NCBI GenBank assembly: GCA_003695725.1
Contig: RFHX01000127.1
Location: 1-6,138, forward strand
Source of the DNA: J061 sp003695725 [NCBI: Candidatus Schekmanbacteria bacterium]
GTDB lineage: Bacteria > Schekmanbacteria > GWA2-38-11
Direction: 5' to 3'
DNA length: 6,138 nt
Part shown: one piece after another, positions 1-6,138 of the stretch
How positions within the stretch are numbered: the first letter of the stretch is position 1
Layout: each line of letters starts with the position of its first letter
Program-made: the position numbers and the translations under genes
The notes under the pieces: generated by a model
Databases searched by the model: none
What the model was told of the DNA's origin: nothing
Seen by the model: only the letters and a program-made list of their open reading frames with translations

Positions 1-79
1 CTTCATAACTGAAAAGAAAAATTATTACATTATTGCGTACAAAATCCACTTTTAAAATTTTTTCAAAATGTATTTTAAC

Positions 80-98
80 CTGATAACATCAGATATCA
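80..98. repeat. Nested short inverted repeats overlapping the -35 region
   Basis: CTGAT (80-84) and ATCAG (88-92) form a perfect inverted repeat around AAC. TGATA (81-85) and TATCA (94-98) form a second dyad with an 8-base spacer. Both sit over the candidate -35 element and spacer, where an operator would act. The dyads are short and AT-rich, so chance is a serious alternative, and no regulator gene is adjacent. Confidence 0.2.
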
Positions 99-109
99 CC
101 ATCTATAAT
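80..109 (+). promoter_or_regulatory. Candidate sigma70-type promoter of the ThDP enzyme operon
   Basis: A perfect -10 hexamer TATAAT lies at 104-109. CTGATA at 80-85 matches 4 of 6 bases of the -35 consensus TTGACA with an 18-base spacer. Transcription would start near 116-118, giving a leader of about 40 bases before the ATG at 157. The -10 match is seen directly; promoter activity is inferred. In DNA this AT-rich, chance TATAAT-like hexamers are fairly common, which limits confidence. Confidence 0.4.
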
Positions 110-144
110 TCTTAAATTGCAGCTGCACAATATCATTTCTGAAT

Positions 145-152
145 GGAGGGGG
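145..152 (+). promoter_or_regulatory. Strong Shine-Dalgarno site for the ThDP enzyme
   Basis: GGAGGGGG lies seven bases (counting from the end of GGAGG) before the ATG at 157. It is a near-ideal anti-16S match with good spacing, and it fixes the start codon so that the complete Tat signal is translated. Confidence 0.85.
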
Positions 153-156
153 CAAA

Positions 157-270
157 ATGAGGGAAATAATAAAAGAATATATCGATGGAAGTATTACGAG
201 AAGAAGTTTTATTCAAGCCCTTGTTGCAGCAGGATTAAGTTTAAATGGGAGCAAATCTTTAGCGCAGGCA
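157..270 (+). other. Predicted twin-arginine (Tat) signal peptide of the ThDP enzyme
   Basis: Residues 1-38 carry a charged n-region, the twin-arginine motif T-R-R-S-F-I-Q (14-20), a mildly hydrophobic stretch (18-29) and an A-x-A type cleavage site, AQA, at 36-38. The match to S/T-R-R-x-F-L/I-K is good. Tat moves folded, cofactor-loaded proteins, which fits an enzyme that must bind ThDP in the cytoplasm. The region precedes the start of the catalytic fold at about residue 53, so it is an extra segment relative to cytoplasmic relatives. Cleavage and export are predictions. Confidence 0.7.
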
Positions 271-2055
271 ATTAGTACTACCCCTATTACAAAGGCAAAA
301 ACAAAAAATTTTACCGGCACAGGTGGTGAATTAATTGTAGAAACAGTATCTGCTGCAGGAGTTGAATATATATTTGGGGCAAATGGCACAGGGCTTTATC
401 CATTCTATGATGCCTTAGTAGAAAGGAAAAAACCACGCTTCATATTAAGCACGGAAGAAGGCCAAGCAGTTTCAATGGCAGAAGGATACCATCTTGCAAC
501 TGGTAAAACTGGATTTGTAAATATGGCGCGCATTGGGCTCCCTCATGCTTCAAACAACCTTTACAATGCATGGAAAGACCAATCGTCCATTGTTGTGATT
601 ACTGATGGCCCGGACACCAGATATGCCGGAAGAAACGGTTTTGAAGATGTCGATGATTGGCTTGAAACAGTTGAACAATTTACAAAATGGCGCTGGATGG
701 CAAAGTGGCCTGAAAGAATACCAGAATTAGTAAAGAGAGCTTTTCAGCTTTCAATGATACCTCCCGGCGGCCCAACTTATCTTATGGTGCCAACAGATGT
801 AATGAAGAGAGACAAAATTTCAGCAGAAATACCCTTTCATGATTATTATGAGTTTTCTCTGAATATAGAACCTGATTCTGATGAAATCGAAAGGGCGGCA
901 AAGATGATAATCGAATCGAAAGCTCCATTGATCCATGTAGGACATGAGGTAACGCGGGCTGGCGCTGTCAAAGACCTTGTGGAGCTTGCAGAATTACTGA
1001 ATATCCCAGTAACACAAGGTGCAAGCGTTTACAAAGATTTTCCAACTGCCCATAATCTCTTTCATGGAAAATATTTTGCAGGGTTTACTTACGATTATTC
1101 CATAGACTTATTCATCAATTTTGGGACGCAAATGCCTGATATGAGTATGATGGCATTAGGAATACCGGGACCTTTGCCTGAAGGAGCAAAGATAATTCAT
1201 GCAAGAATGGACACATCAGACATAGCACGCATCAAACCTGTAGATGTTGGTATTGCAGGGAATGTCAAAAAGATAATTAGGGCAATTATCGATGCTGTTA
1301 AATCTCAGCTTCCTAACGAAAGAATAGAAAAAATCAAAAAATCACGAGAATCAAAGATATTAGCATTCAAAAAGCGCCTGATAAAAATGAAAGAAGATCG
1401 TATCAAAAAAAGATGGAATAATTCTCCTCTTTCATGGGAAAGATTCACTTCTGAATTGAAGGATTATCTCGATGACGATGCAATCATCGTACCCGAAGTT
1501 GAAAATCCAAGAGGTTCAACAGATTTAATCGACTTTTCTCCCGATGGAAGAAAATGCATAGGTTGGACAATGGGCTCAGCTCTTGGGTGGGGACATGGTG
1601 CCGCTGTTGGTGTTAAGATAGCCGAACCAGATAGGCAGGTTGTATCTCTTATCGGTGATGGCGGATTTATGTTCTGTGGTTGCTCTGCTCTATGGAGCAG
1701 TGCAAGATATGAAGTGCCTCTTCTAACAGTAATCTACAACAATAGAAGTTATGATGGCCCAAGAAGCAGAATGTTTTCTATGGGCAGAAAACAGGGACAG
1801 ATGGGAAAAGATATTGCCTGTTATCTTGGAAATCCTGATGTCGAATACTCAGATTATGCAAAGAGTTTCGGTGTTGAAGGAGAAAAAATAGAAAGCGCAG
1901 ATCAGATAAAGCCCGCCCTTGAAAGAGCAAAAAGCGCAATAAAAAGAGGCGAACCATATCTTTTGGATGTAATTATTGAACGACTCGGACCCGGCTCAAA
2001 ATCAACTTGGTATCCAAAAACATCTATTAAAGAAATGAGAAGCAAACCTGTGTAA
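157..2055 (+). CDS. Tat-signal ThDP-dependent enzyme, acetolactate synthase/decarboxylase-like
   Basis: This 632-residue protein has the three-domain plan of the acetolactate synthase/benzoylformate decarboxylase superfamily, which cleaves or joins 2-oxo acids through ThDP. Residues 1-38 look like a Tat signal (TRRSFIQ at 14-20, then AQA at 36-38). The PYR domain spans about 53-220: E100 in STEEG aligns with the ThDP-activating glutamate, followed by AEGYHLATGK (108-117) and the domain-closing VPTDV (211-215). The central domain covers about 238-383. The PP domain holds the ThDP/Mg signature GDG (500-502) with NN at 528-529. A basic stretch at about 388-420 links the central and PP domains. 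Length is slightly above the usual 550-600 because of the leader. It is first in an apparent operon, 5 bases before trmJ. The substrate cannot be deduced: neighbours give no pathway, and no acetolactate synthase regulatory subunit is adjacent. Superfamily assignment is firm; reaction and location are inferred. Confidence 0.9.
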   Translation: MREIIKEYIDGSITRRSFIQALVAAGLSLNGSKSLAQAISTTPITKAKTKNFTGTGGELIVETVSAAGVEYIFGANGTGLYPFYDALVERKKPRFILSTEEGQAVSMAEGYHLATGKTGFVNMARIGLPHASNNLYNAWKDQSSIVVITDGPDTRYAGRNGFEDVDDWLETVEQFTKWRWMAKWPERIPELVKRAFQLSMIPPGGPTYLMVPTDVMKRDKISAEIPFHDYYEFSLNIEPDSDEIERAAKMIIESKAPLIHVGHEVTRAGAVKDLVELAELLNIPVTQGASVYKDFPTAHNLFHGKYFAGFTYDYSIDLFINFGTQMPDMSMMALGIPGPLPEGAKIIHARMDTSDIARIKPVDVGIAGNVKKIIRAIIDAVKSQLPNERIEKIKKSRESKILAFKKRLIKMKEDRIKKRWNNSPLSWERFTSELKDYLDDDAIIVPEVENPRGSTDLIDFSPDGRKCIGWTMGSALGWGHGAAVGVKIAEPDRQVVSLIGDGGFMFCGCSALWSSARYEVPLLTVIYNNRSYDGPRSRMFSMGRKQGQMGKDIACYLGNPDVEYSDYAKSFGVEGEKIESADQIKPALERAKSAIKRGEPYLLDVIIERLGPGSKSTWYPKTSIKEMRSKPV

Positions 2056-2060
2056 AAGAA

Positions 2061-2789
2061 ATGTCTTTCAAAAAAAATATCTCTTTTGTTCTAATCGAAC
2101 CAAAAAAGGGCGGTAATGTAGGTGCCTCTGCACGAGCACTTCATAATATGGGATTTAAAAATCTCGTCTTGGTAAATTCAAACCTGCATTTAGATGAAGA
2201 AGCCAAAACATTTGCTATGAAGGGAGCATATATCCTTCAAAATGCAAAGAGCTTTGACACGTTAGAAGAAGCAATAGCTGAATCCTCACTTGTTGTAGGA
2301 CTTACAAGAAGAAGAGGTAAAAAAAGAGGCCTATTCTATGAATTTGAAGAAGGAATTCAAAAAATAAGAGAAAGAGCTTCAAAAAATAAAGTATCCGTCA
2401 TCTTTGGAAGAGAAAATTCAGGTCTTTCAAACAAAGAAACAGAAAGATGCCACTTTTTAATTACCATCCCAACAGGCAATACTTCTTCTTCGATAAACCT
2501 TTCACAATCGGTGCTTATAATGGCATATGAATTATCAAGATATGAGATGATCAAAACAAGGGGGGAAAAAATAAAATCAGTTACTGTAAAAGAGCTTGAT
2601 TATCTGTTAAATGAAGTTAAAAATACTCTTATCTACTTAAACTACGGGAAAAGAGGCGATAGAGACCTGCTCCACTCGATTTTGCGGACAATGAAGGGGT
2701 TTTTTACACGAAAGGGACTGACTAAAGCTGAAATGAATATGTTTCTCGGCATTTTTAAGGAATTACGGAAAAAGGGAGGTGACAGTTGA
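2061..2789 (+). CDS. trmJ: tRNA (cytidine/uridine-32-2'-O)-methyltransferase TrmJ, SPOUT family
   Basis: This SAM-dependent methyltransferase is expected to methylate the ribose 2'-OH of tRNA residue 32 in the anticodon loop, acting as a cytoplasmic dimer. The three SpoU/TrmH motifs are present in order. Motif 1 is GGNVGASARALHNMGF at 17-32, with N19 and R25 as the conserved catalytic-region residues. Motif 2 is IFGRENSGLSNKE (114-126). Motif 3 is IPTGNTSSSINLSQSV (136-151), part of the knotted SAM site. The C-terminal helical part (about 195-236, including LLHSILRTMKGFFTRKGL) resembles the TrmJ-specific extension rather than TrmL or TrmH, and the 242-residue length fits TrmJ. The start lies 5 bases after the upstream stop and has no clear Shine-Dalgarno site, so translation may depend on coupling. 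Its end overlaps the next gene. The exact target nucleotide is inferred from the family. Confidence 0.88.
   Translation: MSFKKNISFVLIEPKKGGNVGASARALHNMGFKNLVLVNSNLHLDEEAKTFAMKGAYILQNAKSFDTLEEAIAESSLVVGLTRRRGKKRGLFYEFEEGIQKIRERASKNKVSVIFGRENSGLSNKETERCHFLITIPTGNTSSSINLSQSVLIMAYELSRYEMIKTRGEKIKSVTVKELDYLLNEVKNTLIYLNYGKRGDRDLLHSILRTMKGFFTRKGLTKAEMNMFLGIFKELRKKGGDS
2774..2782 (+). promoter_or_regulatory. Shine-Dalgarno site for the MscS-family gene, inside the end of trmJ
   Basis: GGGAGGTGA is an excellent anti-16S match embedded in the last codons of trmJ. Measured from the end of GGAGG (2775-2779), it lies 9 bases before the ATG at 2789 and 6 bases before an in-frame TTG at 2786. Both starts are mechanically possible. 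ATG is preferred as the stronger codon and because it forms the common TGATG stop-start overlap. Confidence 0.8.
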
Positions 2790-3847
2790 TGGATTTCTTA
2801 AATATACAGTGGTATGGAAACAGTATTCAACGGTGGATAATAGCAGGCATTCTAACATTTCTGATTCTCTGGGGCTTATATATCCTCAAAAAAATAATTT
2901 TTAAGAGTTTATCTGCCCTTGCCCAAAAAACAGACACAGAATTAGATGATATGCTTGTTGAAGTACTTAAAAAAACAAAATTTATATGTCTTTTAATTTT
3001 TTCACTTTATCTTTCATCAAATCTCTTGACTCTTCCTGAAAAGGCAACATTCATTTTAAAAAACATTGCAGTTGCAGTTCTTCTCTTTCAGGTTGCTATT
3101 TGGTGCAATGCTCTTATTACATATGGTTTCCCCTACATTGTTAAAAGAAAAATCGACCAAGATACAGCCAAATTAACTCTTTTCAATACACTTGCCTTCA
3201 TCGGCAAATTGATATTGTGGTCCGTAGTCGTTCTTATGATACTCGATAATTTTGGAATCAATGTTACAACTCTTGTAGCAGGATTGGGCATTGGAGGAGT
3301 TGCTGTAGCACTTGCAGTGCAAAATATCTTGGGAGACCTTTTTGCATCCCTTTCAATCGTTCTCGACAAACCGTTTGTTCTTGGAGATTTCATTGTTGTT
3401 GGAGATATCTTAGGAACTGTAGAAAAAATCGGGCTCAAAACTACAAGGATTAGAAGCCTTTCAGGAGAATTGATTATTGTATCCAACAATGACCTCCTTT
3501 CAAGCAGGATTAGAAATTATAAGCAAATGATGGAAAGAAGAATACTCTTCTCAATTGGTGTAACCTATCAAACACCTGCTGAAAAGCTCGAGCTTATTCC
3601 AAAGATTATCAATGAAATAATTACAAAAGAAGAGCTTGCACGTTTTGACCGTGCTCATTTCAAAAGTTATGGCGATTTTTCATTAAATTTTGAAATTGTA
3701 TATTATGTCCTGTCACCAGATTACAATACATATATGGATGTACAACAAAGAATAAATTTGGAAATTTATCGCAGATTCGAAAAAGAGGGCATTGAATTTG
3801 CCTATCCAACTCAAACTTTATTTATTGAAAAAGGCGGAGAAAGTTGA
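2789..3847 (+). CDS. MscS-family small-conductance mechanosensitive ion channel
   Basis: This inner-membrane channel should open under membrane tension and release solutes during hypo-osmotic shock, as a homoheptamer in known relatives. Counting from the ATG (352 residues), hydrophobic segments lie at about 16-38, 65-82, 88-112, 130-152 and 157-194. The last is the pore-lining helix region, with the Gly/Ala-rich AGLGIGGVAVALAVQN at about 164-179, then LGDLFASLSIVLDKPFVLGD leading into the beta domain. The cytoplasmic vestibule follows (about 200-345) and ends in PTQTLFI, a typical MscS C-terminus without an added domain. Five predicted helices and this length resemble the YnaI-type subgroup more than three-helix E. 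coli MscS; that is an inference from topology. An in-frame TTG at 2786 would add one residue. The ATG overlaps the trmJ stop by one base, implying coupled translation. Confidence 0.9.
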   Translation: MDFLNIQWYGNSIQRWIIAGILTFLILWGLYILKKIIFKSLSALAQKTDTELDDMLVEVLKKTKFICLLIFSLYLSSNLLTLPEKATFILKNIAVAVLLFQVAIWCNALITYGFPYIVKRKIDQDTAKLTLFNTLAFIGKLILWSVVVLMILDNFGINVTTLVAGLGIGGVAVALAVQNILGDLFASLSIVLDKPFVLGDFIVVGDILGTVEKIGLKTTRIRSLSGELIIVSNNDLLSSRIRNYKQMMERRILFSIGVTYQTPAEKLELIPKIINEIITKEELARFDRAHFKSYGDFSLNFEIVYYVLSPDYNTYMDVQQRINLEIYRRFEKEGIEFAYPTQTLFIEKGGES

Positions 3848-3885
3848 ATTCAGTTTTAAAAAAGCCTCACTATCTCTTTTCTTAT
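3848..3885. other. 38-base convergent intergenic gap without a clear terminator
   Basis: The rightward operon and the leftward AsmA-like gene end here tail to tail. The only pairing I see is AAAAG (3860-3864) with CTTTT (3876-3880) around an 11-base loop. It has no GC-rich stem, so it is at best a very weak terminator. Six Ts follow on the minus strand (3858-3863 complement), but without a convincing hairpin. Confidence 0.5.
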
Positions 3886-6138
3886 TCAATTGCCAGGAAG
3901 TGAAAATATATCTTTCAATTTATTGATACCTTTCCTAACGGCATCTTCCTTTTTACTTTTCTTTTTCTTTCCAACACTTTTCCCTTTCTTTTTTCTGCCG
4001 CTGTCTTTCTTAAAAATCTTGTCGAGCTCTTGGCGAAGCAATTCTTTCCCTTTTTCGACAGCTTTCTTTTTAACAGACTTCATTTCAAGGGATATCTTCG
4101 GTGAATTTGTTGTGCCGGAAAATTTCAGTGGAATTTCTGTCCATCCCTTTTTGTTGCCTATAAAATTGTTCAATGCCTTTCCGCCGGAAATTTTTTTGGA
4201 CAGCTCAGGAGAAAGCTTCAAAATAGCTTTTCCATCTATTTTCCCATCAAAAGCTATATCGCCGTCAGAGGCAACCTTTAAATCTTTTCCATTGAGTCTT
4301 AATTTTCCATATTCGATTTCTTCATTCTTTATATGAAATACAGTTTCACCATCCTTGAAGACAACTGTTTTCAATTCATCAGCGCTTAAAAGGTTTGCAA
4401 CCTTATTTAGAAATTCAACACCTGAAACTGTAATATTTTTTACCTCGACTTTCCCTTTGCTTCTCAAGGTCTTCTTTATTCTTTCAGCATCCAAACCAAA
4501 AGCCGAGTAATCCGCCTTTGTAGTCACAAGTCCTTCAATCTTTCCAGAAAAATCTGAAAACAAGAGAGGTTTCAAGTCCTTTAGGGAAATATTTTGAGCA
4601 TCAACCATACCGCTAAGTTTTTCTGATTTTTTCCCTAAATAAGCCTCACTTTTAAGAAAAAATTTACCCTCCCCCAAATTGAATGTAAGATTGGGTATTT
4701 TAATAATATCCTGCATATATTGCGCATTCAAAAATAATGAGTTAACAGGAAGGTTACTGTATTTAATCTTTTCTGCTTTGGCAGACAAAATCAACTTGAA
4801 TAGCTTGCTTTTCTTCTCTTCTCCCTTCTCCAATTTACTTGATTTTTCAGCTTTTTCTCTGTTTTTTCTCAATGTCTCCTCTTCTTCTGAAGAAGTAAAT
4901 TTCTTCACAACTTCATCTAAATCTAAAATCTTCGACTCTGAAGAAACATTTACATTTATAGGGGCATCTTCTTTTGGAATTTTTGTATTACCGCGGACAA
5001 AAAAATCAGAATTTCCCAATTTCAAAGGGGACAATTTAATGCTAATTTCACCATTTTCAATTTTTCCATCAGCATTCATTGTCAGAGGAATATTGCCGTA
5101 ATCTTTAAACTTAGCTTTAAATTCCTTAATCCGAAAGTCACCTATAACTGATGAAAGTGAAAAATCATCAATAGTCCCCTCATAAAACAAGGAAGTACCT
5201 ATTTTGCCATCTTCCAATGAAATTAAATTTATTTCTTCTTTTATTGACAAAGGAAGAACTTTTTCAATAAATGGGATAGAAAGATTTTCGATATTTACTT
5301 TAGCCTCTATTTCAGGATTTGCAAAAGGCGTTTTCAACTTCAAATCCACAGGTATTGATACTTTTTCGCCAAATGCTTTCAAGAAAATTTCAGACTTTAT
5401 TGCGGCATTTTTTTCATAATCCTTGGAGTTTGCAGTAATCTCAAAGTCAGTTTTGCTCCCTTTCAATGTCTCAACAAAAGACGAATATTGAGGATTAATG
5501 GCATTTACAACTGCATAAGGGTTTACATCTTTAGAAACAAAACTAATATTGCAACCCTTATTTATTAAATCAATGCTTCCTTTAATATCAATCGGTAAAG
5601 ATGATGCTTCATTTTCTGAAATTTTTAGATTGCTTTTGACACTAATATCAAAGGCTTTCTTAGCCAATTCCCCTTTTAAAGAAATATAAATATTTTCAAG
5701 TCGATAGCTGCTTTCTTCCCCTTCGTTCCTATCTGTGAATAATATAGTTCCACCGTCAATCACAATCTTTTTAACATTGAACGCAAATGTGTCTTTTTTT
5801 GAAGCTGTCTGTTTTTTTCCCTTTTCCTCTTTCCTCTTTTCCTTTGCTGCTTCTTTAGTCGTACCTTTTTCAATTAAGTCTGAAAAATTGAATACTCCTT
5901 TTTCGTCTCTGATAATTCTTATAAGAGGTGATTTGAAATAGATATTTTTGATGTTGAGCTTTTTTTGAAGAAGATCGAGAAAACTAAAACTTAATTCTAC
6001 ATTGTCTATCCTTAGGAATTCTCCTTCACCATATTCAGCATTTTCCTTTATTGAAACATCCTTTAAATCAACTCCTGTAAAGATACCTACGCTTATATCC
6101 CCAATCTCTACATCTCTTCCAATATACTCACTCACCAC
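3886..6138 (-). CDS. AsmA-family envelope protein, 5' end cut by the window edge
   Basis: The reading frame is open to the right edge and gives 750 residues ending at a TGA (complement of 3886-3888). The first visible residues, VSEYIGRDVEIGDISVGIFTGVDLKDVSI, match the stretch that in AsmA proteins directly follows the N-terminal membrane helix, so roughly 30-40 residues including the anchor lie outside. The GTG at the edge is therefore probably an internal valine. After it come repeated beta-strand patterns typical of AsmA/TamB-like proteins, interrupted by charged linkers at about 91-117 and 416-446. The AsmA C-terminal region covers about 525-690 (SGKIEGLVTTKADY, then IPLKFSGTTNSPKISLEMKS at 669-688). 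A lysine-rich tail follows. The family acts in the periplasm of diderms, tied to the inner membrane, in phospholipid transport or outer-membrane assembly. The exact role is unknown. It converges on the MscS gene, and its promoter is outside the window. Confidence 0.85.
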   Translation of the reverse strand: MVSEYIGRDVEIGDISVGIFTGVDLKDVSIKENAEYGEGEFLRIDNVELSFSFLDLLQKKLNIKNIYFKSPLIRIIRDEKGVFNFSDLIEKGTTKEAAKEKRKEEKGKKQTASKKDTFAFNVKKIVIDGGTILFTDRNEGEESSYRLENIYISLKGELAKKAFDISVKSNLKISENEASSLPIDIKGSIDLINKGCNISFVSKDVNPYAVVNAINPQYSSFVETLKGSKTDFEITANSKDYEKNAAIKSEIFLKAFGEKVSIPVDLKLKTPFANPEIEAKVNIENLSIPFIEKVLPLSIKEEINLISLEDGKIGTSLFYEGTIDDFSLSSVIGDFRIKEFKAKFKDYGNIPLTMNADGKIENGEISIKLSPLKLGNSDFFVRGNTKIPKEDAPINVNVSSESKILDLDEVVKKFTSSEEEETLRKNREKAEKSSKLEKGEEKKSKLFKLILSAKAEKIKYSNLPVNSLFLNAQYMQDIIKIPNLTFNLGEGKFFLKSEAYLGKKSEKLSGMVDAQNISLKDLKPLLFSDFSGKIEGLVTTKADYSAFGLDAERIKKTLRSKGKVEVKNITVSGVEFLNKVANLLSADELKTVVFKDGETVFHIKNEEIEYGKLRLNGKDLKVASDGDIAFDGKIDGKAILKLSPELSKKISGGKALNNFIGNKKGWTEIPLKFSGTTNSPKISLEMKSVKKKAVEKGKELLRQELDKIFKKDSGRKKKGKSVGKKKKSKKEDAVRKGINKLKDIFSLPGN
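3949..4011 (-). other. Polybasic C-terminal tail of the AsmA-like protein
   Basis: Residues 710-730 of the visible protein contain 13 Lys/Arg out of 21, including RKKKGK and GKKKKSKK. A final 20-residue segment follows with a helical look (VRKGINKLKDIF). The coding strand is almost pure purine here. If the protein has AsmA topology the tail is periplasmic and could contact anionic lipid headgroups or lipopolysaccharide; that role is inference. Confidence 0.6.

Larger units (their letters stand above)
1..156. other. Non-coding AT-rich leader upstream of the operon
   Basis: No gene is supported here. One plus-strand frame is open from the left edge to a TAA at 53-55 (17 codons). It could be the tail of an upstream gene, but nothing in it is recognisable. 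On the minus strand an ATG lies at 6-4 and a GTG at 50-48, each open to the edge, but neither has a ribosome binding site. The rest holds the candidate promoter, short dyads and the ribosome binding site listed separately. No strong terminator hairpin for an upstream gene is visible; the A/T runs around 48-67 have no GC stem. Confidence 0.6.

Noticed and set aside
77-84. AACCTGAT upstream of a ThDP enzyme resembles part of the TPP riboswitch (THI box)
   Set aside because: The other conserved parts are missing: no CTGAGA element upstream, no GGATAATGCCAGCG-type segment and no closing GGG-rich stem. Eight matching bases alone do not make a riboswitch.
2357-2554. Minus-strand open frame of 65 codons inside trmJ
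   Set aside because: It lies opposite the conserved SPOUT motifs of trmJ and has no recognisable content.
3133-3489. Minus-strand open frame of 118 codons inside the MscS-family gene
   Set aside because: It is opposite the pore and beta-domain coding region, which is clearly the real gene; the shadow frame shows no family features.
3945-4015. Long pyrimidine tract on the plus strand, possible structural or slippage element
   Set aside because: It is the complement of lysine codons (AAA/AAG) in the AsmA tail, and the frame stays intact through it, so no frameshift needs explaining.
3862-4650. The 10-mer AAGCCTCACT occurs near 3862 and again near 4640
   Set aside because: A shared 10-mer in about 6 kb is expected by chance several times over; flanks do not extend the match.
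4881-4895. Perfect palindrome CTTCTTC-T-GAAGAAG
   Set aside because: It lies within the Ser/Glu-rich linker of the AsmA-like gene and is explained by the codons for Ser-Ser-Glu-Glu; a one-base centre gives no real hairpin loop.
3890-5941. Several plus-strand open frames of 68-148 codons opposite the AsmA-like gene
   Set aside because: They are rich in Phe, Ser and Leu because they read the complement of Lys/Glu-rich codons. They show no domain, and the minus strand has a continuous 751-codon frame with AsmA features.

Overview
The window comes from an AT-rich bacterial genome (by eye in the mid-30s % GC). It carries a three-gene rightward cluster that meets one leftward gene tail to tail. 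An AsmA-type envelope protein and a twin-arginine (Tat) signal point to a Gram-negative (diderm) bacterium. AT-rich, lysine-heavy proteins would fit one of the less-studied, mostly uncultured diderm lineages. No rRNA, tRNA or other phylogenetic marker is present, so the lineage is inference only.

Layout: bases 1-156 are a non-coding leader with a plausible sigma70-type promoter (perfect TATAAT at 104-109) and a strong ribosome binding site. Next come a thiamine-diphosphate (ThDP) dependent acetolactate synthase/decarboxylase-like enzyme with an N-terminal Tat signal (157-2055), a TrmJ-type tRNA 2'-O-methyltransferase (2061-2789) and an MscS-family mechanosensitive channel (2789-3847). These three share a strand, with a 5-base gap and then a 1-base TGATG overlap, so they are probably one transcript. 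A 38-base gap separates them from the convergent AsmA-like gene (3886-6138, minus strand). That gene runs off the right edge and lacks its N-terminal membrane anchor here.

The genes do not form an obvious pathway. The ThDP enzyme is predicted to act outside the cytoplasm, TrmJ modifies the tRNA anticodon loop, MscS releases osmolytes on hypo-osmotic shock, and AsmA-like proteins serve the envelope (lipid transport or outer-membrane homeostasis). Envelope location links three of the four, but their clustering may be incidental. There are no mobile elements, CRISPR arrays, RNA genes or large repeats. I see no clear sign of a new multi-gene system. The most unusual point is the apparent Tat export of a ThDP carboligase/decarboxylase-type enzyme.
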